DNA from: Pseudomonadota bacterium
GTDB taxonomy: Bacteria; Pseudomonadota; Gammaproteobacteria; Burkholderiales; Burkholderiaceae_B
Reading direction: 5' to 3'
Assembly: GCA_023388835.1 (NCBI GenBank)
Contig: JAEWFK010000108.1
Coordinates: 1 to 12,466, forward strand
DNA: 12,466 nucleotides
The position numbers and the translations under genes were made by a program. This document shows, piece by piece, positions 1-7,023 of the stretch (its first letter is position 1; each line of letters starts with the position of its first letter). The notes beneath the pieces are model-generated. The model was not told the DNA's origin and ran no database searches. It saw only the letters and a program-made list of their open reading frames with translations.

Positions 1-722
1 TCCACGACCGTATCCTGCGCGAGCAGCCACAGTCCCAGTGCGTGCTGCTGGTTCTCACGGCCTTGCCGGGAGAGCGAGTCGCTGCTGTCATGGTAGATGC
101 GGAACACTTGATTCACGAAGCGCGTCAGATACCCGGCTCGGGCGATCGCACGCCACACCAGACTTTCGGGAACGAAGCCGGCGATCTCCTCGGGGAAAGG
201 GAACTGCAGCAGCACTTGCGTCCGCATACAGCCGAATTTCTCACCGGAGACATGGTACTTGAAGGTCATGTCCAGCGCCGACGCATCGAAGATATCCCGA
301 GGATAGCGGTCGCCCACGATGCTGCCGTCGGGCCGGGCACAGAGGCCGGTGATGGCTACATAATGATCGCGCTCCGCTTCGGGGATCTCGTACCAAGTGG
401 ACATCATGGATGCAAGGGCCTCGGTATCCAGGCTGTCATCGCTGTCCAGCGCCACCACCAGTTCTCCGGCGGCCTTGCGAACGCCTCGGTTGAACGCCGT
501 CTTCTTGTGCTGGTTCTTTTGCCAGACATAATGGATGGGGAAACGGGCTTCCTGCTGCCAATCGAGCACGAGCGCGCGCGTGCTGTCCGTCGAGCCGTCG
601 TCCACGATGACCCACTCGAAATCCTGCCAAGTCTGGTCCCGCAGGGACGCATACACCCTGCCCAGCGTGTGAGCACGGTTATAAGTGGGCGTCACGACAG
701 TGAAGAGGGGGCGATGCGACAT
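1..722 (-). CDS. Family 2 (GT-A) glycosyltransferase, C-terminus cut by window edge
   Basis: Reading the minus strand from the ATG at 722 gives 240 uninterrupted codons running off the window start. The N-terminus is a classic GT-A nucleotide-sugar-binding fold: TVVTPTYNRAHTL (residues 8-20), VDDGSTDST (40-48) and a metal-binding ALDSDDSLD (91-99). Further on are GEKFGCMRT (160-168), FPFPEEIAGFVPE (174-186) and TRFVNQVFRIYH (200-211), which I associate with GT2 proteins of polysaccharide clusters. Such enzymes transfer a sugar from a nucleotide donor, usually in O-antigen, capsule or exopolysaccharide synthesis at the cytoplasmic side of the membrane. No transmembrane segment is visible in the part present. 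No other in-frame ATG lies upstream before the terminator at 766-798, so the start is secure, although no good Shine-Dalgarno precedes it. Donor and acceptor cannot be told from sequence. The rest of the gene, and perhaps more envelope genes, lie to the left. Confidence 0.93.
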   Translation of the reverse strand, partial: MSHRPLFTVVTPTYNRAHTLGRVYASLRDQTWQDFEWVIVDDGSTDSTRALVLDWQQEARFPIHYVWQKNQHKKTAFNRGVRKAAGELVVALDSDDSLDTEALASMMSTWYEIPEAERDHYVAITGLCARPDGSIVGDRYPRDIFDASALDMTFKYHVSGEKFGCMRTQVLLQFPFPEEIAGFVPESLVWRAIARAGYLTRFVNQVFRIYHDSSDSLSRQGRENQQHALGLWLLAQDTVV

Positions 723-765
723 GGTAAACACAAAGGGGCGGAAACCGACGAGACGATGATAGGCT

Positions 766-798
766 AAAAAAAAACCGCAGACCCATGATCTGCGGTTT
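766..798 (-). terminator. Intrinsic terminator of the small basic ORF unit
   Basis: A perfect 10-bp stem (772-781 pairing with 789-798, aaaccgcaga / tctgcggttt) encloses a 7-nt loop. Read on the minus strand it is followed by a run of nine T residues (complement of the A-run 766-774, partly inside the stem). This is a textbook Rho-independent terminator for transcription leftwards. It separates the small ORF at 899-1027 from the glycosyltransferase starting at 722. On the plus strand only a few T residues follow the stem, so it should act mainly on minus-strand transcription. Confidence 0.85.
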
Positions 799-898
799 AC
801 TTGCCTTACTTACAATTCGCGATACACCGCTCGGTGCGCTGCCAAACGGCAGAAAGCTCGCTCGAAAGAAGGCGATACAGCGCGTTGCGCGTTGCCGG

Positions 899-1027
899 TC
901 AGGCGCGCTTCACTTTTTCCAGCATCTTGAACACGCCCTTGGGTGAGCGCACGAAAAGGCGCTTGAATGCCTTTCCAAGACAACGGCGCTCCAGGGTGTT
1001 GCGACGCGTACGTTTGATTTCTGCCAT
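899..1027 (-). CDS. Small highly basic protein, 42 aa, function unknown
   Basis: The minus strand encodes 42 residues beginning MAEIKRTRRNTLERR and ending MLEKVKRA. About a third are Lys or Arg, there is one Cys (residue 16) and no membrane segment or signal peptide. Support for a real gene: a good Shine-Dalgarno (GGAGA, complement of 1034-1038) six bases before the ATG, codon use like the neighbours (CGC, AAG, CTG, GTG), a sigma70-like promoter at 1076-1103, and a strong terminator at 766-798. The basic composition would suit binding to RNA, DNA or ribosomes, but I recognise no family and it resembles neither L36 nor S21. The transcript would carry about 100 nt between stop and terminator, more than usual for such a short message, so a dual mRNA/small-RNA role is possible. 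It is divergent from the uvrA-like gene. Confidence 0.6.
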   Translation of the reverse strand: MAEIKRTRRNTLERRCLGKAFKRLFVRSPKGVFKMLEKVKRA

Positions 1028-1033
1028 GAGGTT

Positions 1034-1038
1034 TCTCC
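1034..1038 (-). promoter_or_regulatory. Shine-Dalgarno of the small basic ORF
   Basis: On the minus strand GGAGA stands six bases before the ATG at 1027. It is the clearest ribosome binding site in this window and decides the start of the 42-codon ORF. Confidence 0.6.
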
Positions 1039-1075
1039 GCTATGAGTCTTTTTGCCACGTGCTGACGAATCCACC

Positions 1076-1103
1076 ATTCTAACCTGAAACCGCTGCAAGC
1101 CAA
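1076..1103 (-). promoter_or_regulatory. Candidate sigma70 promoter for the small basic ORF
   Basis: Read on the minus strand, TTGGCT (complement of 1098-1103) and TAGAAT (complement of 1076-1081) are separated by 16 bp. The -10 box matches the consensus at five of six positions and the -35 box at four of six. Transcription would start near 1069, giving a leader of about 42 nt before the ATG at 1027 and a total transcript of about 300 nt up to the terminator. The assignment is by eye only. Confidence 0.5.
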
Positions 1104-1189
1104 AAATCAGCACTCCTTGCTTAAACCAGGGGCCGCTTTTCGCGCGGCGCGTCGTTTGCTCAGCCTCTTCATGATCTGCCACTCAGCCC

Positions 1190-1205
1190 GTGGTCAGCAG
1201 GCCAC
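1190..1205 (+). other. Short hairpin upstream of the uvrA-like gene
   Basis: GTGGTC, a four-base AGCA loop and GGCCAC form a 6-bp stem with one G-U pair, ending 25 nt before the uvrA-like ATG. There is no T-run after it, so it is not a terminator. It could be a 5'-leader structure if transcription starts further upstream, or chance in GC-rich DNA. Confidence 0.2.
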
Positions 1206-1230
1206 CCGGATTCGCCTTTATCATTGACGC

Positions 1231-4200
1231 ATGAGCTCCCAAATCCGCATCTTCGGCGCCCGCCAGAACAACCTCAAGAACCTTGACGTCTCATTCGACA
1301 CCGGCAGCTTCACCGTGATCACCGGTGTGTCCGGCTCGGGCAAGAGTTCGCTCGCTTTCGACACCTTATATGCCGAAGGTCAGCGTCGCTATGTCGAGAC
1401 TTTCTCGCCCTACGCTCGGCAGTTCCTGGACCGTATGGACAAACCCCAGGTGGAACGGATAGAAGGCATTCTGCCGGCCATCGCCATCGATCAAGTGAAC
1501 CCGGTGCGCAATTCCCGCAGCACCGTGGGCACCATGACCGAGCTCAACGATCATCTGAAGCTTCTGTATGCCCGGTTGGGCGCGCTATATTGCCGGTGCT
1601 GCGCTCGGCCGGTGCGGCGCGACGATCCGGAATCCATCCGCCAGGACATCGCCCTGCGCAGCCCCGCGCATGGCGACCCGCGCTTGATCGTTACTTTCCC
1701 CGTTGCCATTCCGGCGAACTTCACGGAAGAAGAGGTCCGCAGCTTCCTGGACCAGCAGGGCTATACCCGCGTTCACCATGAAGAGACGCGCGAGCGGGCG
1801 GTCACGGAAACGTCCACCAGTCAGGGCCGCGGCCACAAGGGCGAAACCGTCGAGACACAGCGCATTCTGCACGTGACCCAGGATCGTTTCCGTTACGGCA
1901 ATGCCGAACCGCAACGGGTGATGGAGGCGCTTGATGCTGCCCTCAAGCAGGGAGACGGCCATCTGGCCATCCATGTAATGGGGGACGATGGCAATGACAC
2001 CGAGGTCTGGCGCTACAGCAGCCGACTTCATTGCGCGCACTGCAATATCGAATACAGCACCCCACTGCCCAGCACGTTCTCCTTCAACTCGCCCCTGGGC
2101 GCCTGCGAACAGTGCCGCGGCTTCGGCCGCGTCATGGGCATCGACTACGACCTCGTCGTACCCGATGAACGCAAGACCTTGCGCGAAGGCGCAGTCAAGC
2201 CCTGGCAGACCCCCAGCTATAAGGAATGCCAGACGGAACTGGAACACTACGCCGGCCGCAGCGGCTTGCGCCTGGATACGCCGTGGAAAGACCTGGATGA
2301 GCACGAGCGGCAATGGGTGGTGCATGGCGATCCGCAATGGAAGGGCGGCAACAACGCCTGGAAGACGCAGTGGTACGGCGCCCAGCGCTTCTTCGACTGG
2401 TTGGAATCGCGCAGCTACAAGATGCACGTGCGCGTCCTTTTGTCCAAGTACCGCAGCTATACGCCCTGCCCGGCCTGCGGCGGCGCGCGGCTGAAGCCCG
2501 ATGCCACGCTTTGGCGGCTGGGCGGCCACCTGCCGCCGGAGATCGAAGGCGAACACGCTCGCTTCATGCCGGTGCATGCCCACTGGACGCGCGAAACATT
2601 GCAACAGCTGCCGGGCCTGGCCATTCAGGACCTCATGCGGCTGCCCATCGATCGCGTACGGGCTTTCTTCGAAGCACTGACCTTCGGTGCGCGCATGGAC
2701 GCTGCGCTGGACCTGCTGCTGACCGAAGTACGGGCGCGGCTCAAGTTCCTGTGCGATGTAGGGCTGGGCTATCTTTCGCTGGACCGTCAAAGCCGCACGC
2801 TCTCGGGCGGAGAGGTGCAACGCATCAACCTCACGACCGCGCTGGGCACCTCGCTGGTCAACACCTTGTTCGTGCTGGATGAGCCCTCGATCGGGCTGCA
2901 TCCGCGCGACATGCACCGCATCATCCAGGTCATGCACCGGCTGCGCGACAACGGCAACAGCCTGGTGGTGGTCGAGCACGACCCTCAGGTCATGGTGGCG
3001 GCGGACCGCGTGATCGACATGGGTCCGGGACCGGGCGAGCGCGGGGGTCAGATTGTCTTCGACGGTACGCCTGACAATCTGCGCACAGCGCTCACGCTGA
3101 CCGGCCGCTATCTGGGCGGAGAGCTCAGCGTGGAAGCGCCCCGCCCGCAACCCGTGGCAGAGAACACGCCGCGTCTCATTCTTGAGGGGGTGCGGGCGAA
3201 CAATCTCAAGAACGTCTCGGTTTCCATACCGCTGGGCAGGCTGGTATGCATTACGGGTGTTTCGGGCTCAGGCAAGTCCACCCTCGTGCAGGATGTTCTG
3301 TATCCCGCCATGCTGAAGAAACTGGGGCGGCCCACCGAGGCGCCCGGTGAGTACGACCGCCTGCTGGGCGACGACCGGCTATACGACGTCACCATGGTCG
3401 ATCAGACGCCCATCGGGAAGACGGCGCGCTCCAACCCCGCCAGCTATGTCGGCGCCTTTGATGCCATCCGCAAGCTCTTCGCCCAGGCGCCCATGTCTCG
3501 CGAACGCGGCTACACCGGCGGCACCTTCAGTTTCAACAGCGGGGACGGCCGATGTCCGACCTGCGGCGGAACCGGTTTCGAACACGTGGAGATGCAGTTC
3601 CTCTCGGATGTCTACTTGCGCTGCCCGGACTGCGACGGCAAGCGGTTCCGTCCGGAAATCCGTGAAGTCAGACTGGAACACCTGGGCAAATCGGCCTCTA
3701 TCGACGAAGTACTGGAAATGACGGTCAACGAGGCGCTGACCTTCTTTTCGGGCCTGCGTGACGTGCAGCGGGCGCTGGCCCCCCTGGCGGACGTAGGACT
3801 GGAATACCTTCAGCTTGGACAGCCGGTGCCGACGCTTTCGGGCGGCGAAGCGCAGCGCCTGAAGCTCGCCGGCCACTTGGTCGAGAACAAGACCGATGCC
3901 AAAGGACTGGCCATCAAGGGCAAACTGTTTCTGTTTGACGAGCCCACGACCGGGCTGCATTTCGACGATGTGGCCCGCCTGATGCGCGCCTTCCGCCGCT
4001 TGCTGGCGGGAGGACACAGCTTGCTCGTCATCGAACACAATCTAGACGTCATCCGGGCATCGGACTGGATCATCGACCTGGGGCCGGAAGGCGGGGAACA
4101 GGGCGGACGTGTACTGGGCGCCGGCACCCCGGTCGATCTGATGGACATTGCCGAATCTCACACGGGCCAGGCGCTCAAGGAATATGCATCTAAGATCATC

Positions 4201-7023
4201 CGTGCGGGTGAGGCGCCATCTGATCACGCCATTGCGCGCACCGCAGTCGCTGAACCTCAGGCCGCGTATGCCGATGCGCCGGCCTTCAACGCACCCGCGG
4301 CTGTAGCCGACGCCCTCGCGGGCGAGGACTCCGCCGGCAGCCCGCTGCAAAGCATTCTCCGGCGGCGCCGTGCGGGGCGCAAGCACATCGACATTCTCAA
4401 TGCGCGCGAGCACAACCTGAAAGGCGTGGACGTCAGCATCCCGCGCGATACTTTCACGGTCATCACCGGGGTGTCGGGTTCCGGCAAGTCCACCCTCGCC
4501 TTCGACATTCTCTTCAACGAGGGCCAGCGCCGCTACCTGGAGTCTTTGAACGCCTACGCACGCGCCATCGTCCAGCCCGCCGGCAAGCCTGACGTGGACG
4601 CCATCTACGGCATTCCGCCCACTGTGGCCATTGAGCAGCGCACCAGCCGCGGGGGCCGCAAGTCCACCGTCGCCACCATGACGGAAATCCATCATTTCCT
4701 TCGGCTGCTCTACATGAAGCTGGGCACGCAGTACTGCCCTCAATGCGACATCCCCGTGGAGCCGCAACGCGCGGAGCAAATCGTGGCGCATATCCTGCAA
4801 CAGTATGGCGGGCGCCATATCGGCGTTCTGGCGCCGCTGGTCAAGGCGCGCAAGGGCTATTACACCGATCTGGCGAAATGGGCGGCCGCCCGGGGCCACA
4901 CCCATCTTCGAGTGGACGGCGAATTCATCGCGGTGAATCCCTGGCCGCGCCTGGACCGCTACAAGGAACACACCATCGAGCTTCCCGTTGCCGACCTCAT
5001 CGTCGATGCGGCGAATGAGCGCGCCCTGCGCGAGGCCGTGTCGCAGGCCTTGGAGCACGGCCAGGGCACGATGAGCATCCTGGTCGACCTGACCGAAGAC
5101 GCCCCCACGTTGGAAGACCGCCGGGCGGGCGGCGTATCGGCGGGCGCGGGGGTCCAGCATTTTTCGGCCAAACGGGCTTGCCCGAATTGCGGCCTCAGCT
5201 TTCCCGAGCCTGACCCGCGCATGTTCTCGTACAACTCCAAGCATGGCTGGTGCGCAAGCTGCTACGGTACCGGCCTGCGTCTGCCCGGCTTCGATGCCGA
5301 ACAGACCGGAGAGGAAATCGGCTGGAACGCCTGGTTCGAAGGCCAGGAGGAAGCCTGCCACAGTTGCCACGGAGCCCGGCTGAATCCCACATCGCTGGCC
5401 GTGCGCTGGCGCGACCGCTCCATTGCCGAAATGGCGAGCATGCCCGTGACCGACGCACAGTCCTTCTTCACTGGATTGGTATTGCGGGGCCGGGAAAGCG
5501 AGATCGCGCGCGACATCCTGAGCGAAATTCGCGGCAGGCTGGACTTCATGCTGAAGGTCGGCCTGGGCTACCTGGCCTTGGACCGGGCCGCGCCCACCCT
5601 TTCTGGCGGCGAAGCACAGCGAATTCGGCTCGCCGCGCAGCTGGGGTCCAATCTGCAGGGCGTCTGCTACGTGCTTGATGAACCGACCATCGGTCTGCAC
5701 CCGCGGGACAACCGGATCTTGCTCGATGCTCTCGCCCTGCTGGAAGGCAACGGAAACACGCTGGTGGTTGTGGAACACGACGAGGACACGATCCGGCGCG
5801 CCGCCCATGTAATCGACATGGGACCCGGCGCGGGGGTGCGGGGCGGCACCGTGGTCGCCGAAGGCACGGTTCAGCAACTCATGGACAACCCCGCGTCGGT
5901 GACGGGACGCTACCTGCGCCAGCCGCTGCAGCACCCGCTACAGGCGCGACGTCCCATCACCAACGAGACACCCAGAATCCAGGTGCACGGCGCCCGCATG
6001 CACAATCTGCGAGACGCCGATGCGAGTATTCCCATCGGCCGGCTCAGCGTCGTGACCGGCGTCTCGGGATCCGGGAAATCCACCCTGGCGCGCGAGGTTC
6101 TGCTCGACAACCTTACGCAAGCGGTCAGGGACCGCAAGGCGCCTTCCTGGGTCGGTTGCAAGGACATCACAGGTTGGGAAGCCCTGGACCGTGTACTGGA
6201 AGTCGACCAGACGCCCATAGGCAAGACCCCGCGTTCCTGCCCCGCCACCTATGTGGGATTCTGGGACGACGTGCGCAAGCTGTTCGCCGGCACCCGCGAC
6301 GCCCGACTGCGCGGCTGGACGGCTTCACGTTTCTCGTTCAATACCGGTCAAGGGCGGTGCCCGATCTGCGAAGGCCAAGGCATGCGAACGCTGGAGATGT
6401 CCTTCCTGCCGGATGTCAAGGTCCCTTGCGATGCCTGCGAAGGTCAACGCTTCAACCGCGATACCCTGAGCGTGACCTGGCGCGAGCTGTCGGCGGGCGA
6501 CGTGCTGAGCATGGAAGTGGACGACGCCATTCAGTATTTCGCTGCCCATCCGCGCATTCTGCGGCCCTTGCAGCTGATGCAGGATGTCGGCCTGGGTTAC
6601 TTGACGCTCGGCCAGCCTTCACCCACGCTTTCGGGGGGCGAGGCACAGCGCATCAAGCTTGTGACCGAACTGGCCAAGGCGCGGCTGGACGAGGGCGTCA
6701 TCCGGGGCGGTCGGGCTTCACGCCTGCCGCATACTCTCTATGTTCTGGACGAACCCACAGTGGGACTGTCCATCGCCGACGTCGAGAAGCTCATCCATGT
6801 ATTGCATCGGCTGGTCGACGCAGGCAATACGGTGATCGTGATCGAACACAATCTGGATGTAGTGGCTGAAGCGGACTGGATCGTCGACCTCGGCCCTGAA
6901 GGCGGCAGTGAAGGCGGCCAGGTGGTGGCCGAAGGATCGCCCGAAGATCTCATGGACTTGCGGGGGCGCTCGCATACCGGCGAAGCCTTGCACGGCTTCT
7001 TGCACCAGGCGGCCCACTCATGA
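1231..7023 (+). CDS. uvrA: Tandem-fused, double-length UvrA-like excinuclease subunit A (1930 aa)
   Basis: UvrA is the damage-sensing ABC ATPase of nucleotide excision repair and normally works as a homodimer of about 940-residue chains. Here two UvrA units lie in one chain, residues 1-989 and 1051-1930, joined by an Ala/Pro-rich linker. Four Walker A motifs (GVSGSGKS at 32, 676, 1080, 1610), four signatures (LSGGE at 524, 869, 1457, 1800) and four Walker B blocks (DEPSIGLH 550, DEPTTGLH 903, DEPTIGLH 1483, DEPTVGLS 1840) are present. Paired CxxC zinc modules lie at C268/C271-C292/C295, C775/C778-C798/C801, C1317/C1320-C1341/C1344 and C1710/C1713-C1733/C1736. The halves differ: the first lacks the basic UvrB-binding motif and the second lacks most of the insertion domain. 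I recall long UvrA paralogues in betaproteobacteria, usually beside a normal uvrA, so this may not be the main repair UvrA. MSSQIRIFGARQNNLKNLD is the expected UvrA N-terminus, yet no Shine-Dalgarno precedes it. Its TGA overlaps the next start. Confidence 0.95.
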   Translation: MSSQIRIFGARQNNLKNLDVSFDTGSFTVITGVSGSGKSSLAFDTLYAEGQRRYVETFSPYARQFLDRMDKPQVERIEGILPAIAIDQVNPVRNSRSTVGTMTELNDHLKLLYARLGALYCRCCARPVRRDDPESIRQDIALRSPAHGDPRLIVTFPVAIPANFTEEEVRSFLDQQGYTRVHHEETRERAVTETSTSQGRGHKGETVETQRILHVTQDRFRYGNAEPQRVMEALDAALKQGDGHLAIHVMGDDGNDTEVWRYSSRLHCAHCNIEYSTPLPSTFSFNSPLGACEQCRGFGRVMGIDYDLVVPDERKTLREGAVKPWQTPSYKECQTELEHYAGRSGLRLDTPWKDLDEHERQWVVHGDPQWKGGNNAWKTQWYGAQRFFDWLESRSYKMHVRVLLSKYRSYTPCPACGGARLKPDATLWRLGGHLPPEIEGEHARFMPVHAHWTRETLQQLPGLAIQDLMRLPIDRVRAFFEALTFGARMDAALDLLLTEVRARLKFLCDVGLGYLSLDRQSRTLSGGEVQRINLTTALGTSLVNTLFVLDEPSIGLHPRDMHRIIQVMHRLRDNGNSLVVVEHDPQVMVAADRVIDMGPGPGERGGQIVFDGTPDNLRTALTLTGRYLGGELSVEAPRPQPVAENTPRLILEGVRANNLKNVSVSIPLGRLVCITGVSGSGKSTLVQDVLYPAMLKKLGRPTEAPGEYDRLLGDDRLYDVTMVDQTPIGKTARSNPASYVGAFDAIRKLFAQAPMSRERGYTGGTFSFNSGDGRCPTCGGTGFEHVEMQFLSDVYLRCPDCDGKRFRPEIREVRLEHLGKSASIDEVLEMTVNEALTFFSGLRDVQRALAPLADVGLEYLQLGQPVPTLSGGEAQRLKLAGHLVENKTDAKGLAIKGKLFLFDEPTTGLHFDDVARLMRAFRRLLAGGHSLLVIEHNLDVIRASDWIIDLGPEGGEQGGRVLGAGTPVDLMDIAESHTGQALKEYASKIIRAGEAPSDHAIARTAVAEPQAAYADAPAFNAPAAVADALAGEDSAGSPLQSILRRRRAGRKHIDILNAREHNLKGVDVSIPRDTFTVITGVSGSGKSTLAFDILFNEGQRRYLESLNAYARAIVQPAGKPDVDAIYGIPPTVAIEQRTSRGGRKSTVATMTEIHHFLRLLYMKLGTQYCPQCDIPVEPQRAEQIVAHILQQYGGRHIGVLAPLVKARKGYYTDLAKWAAARGHTHLRVDGEFIAVNPWPRLDRYKEHTIELPVADLIVDAANERALREAVSQALEHGQGTMSILVDLTEDAPTLEDRRAGGVSAGAGVQHFSAKRACPNCGLSFPEPDPRMFSYNSKHGWCASCYGTGLRLPGFDAEQTGEEIGWNAWFEGQEEACHSCHGARLNPTSLAVRWRDRSIAEMASMPVTDAQSFFTGLVLRGRESEIARDILSEIRGRLDFMLKVGLGYLALDRAAPTLSGGEAQRIRLAAQLGSNLQGVCYVLDEPTIGLHPRDNRILLDALALLEGNGNTLVVVEHDEDTIRRAAHVIDMGPGAGVRGGTVVAEGTVQQLMDNPASVTGRYLRQPLQHPLQARRPITNETPRIQVHGARMHNLRDADASIPIGRLSVVTGVSGSGKSTLAREVLLDNLTQAVRDRKAPSWVGCKDITGWEALDRVLEVDQTPIGKTPRSCPATYVGFWDDVRKLFAGTRDARLRGWTASRFSFNTGQGRCPICEGQGMRTLEMSFLPDVKVPCDACEGQRFNRDTLSVTWRELSAGDVLSMEVDDAIQYFAAHPRILRPLQLMQDVGLGYLTLGQPSPTLSGGEAQRIKLVTELAKARLDEGVIRGGRASRLPHTLYVLDEPTVGLSIADVEKLIHVLHRLVDAGNTVIVIEHNLDVVAEADWIVDLGPEGGSEGGQVVAEGSPEDLMDLRGRSHTGEALHGFLHQAAHS

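Noticed and set aside
42..767. Plus-strand open frame of 241 codons opposite the glycosyltransferase
   Set aside because: The minus strand encodes GT2 motifs with metal-binding Asp residues; the plus frame has none and runs into the terminator region.
801..1082. Plus-strand 93-codon open frame opposite the small basic ORF
   Set aside because: It has no Shine-Dalgarno or domain, while the minus strand has a promoter, ribosome site and terminator in the right order.
1585..3150. Long antisense open frame (521 codons) inside the uvrA-like gene
   Set aside because: It shows no family motifs, and the plus-strand frame carries clear UvrA motifs throughout. Long antisense frames are expected opposite high-GC coding sequence.
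4042..5934. Antisense open frame of 630 codons opposite the second UvrA half
   Set aside because: It has Arg/Ala/Gly/His-rich composition without domains, and is fully opposite conserved Walker and zinc motifs. It is a codon-bias shadow.
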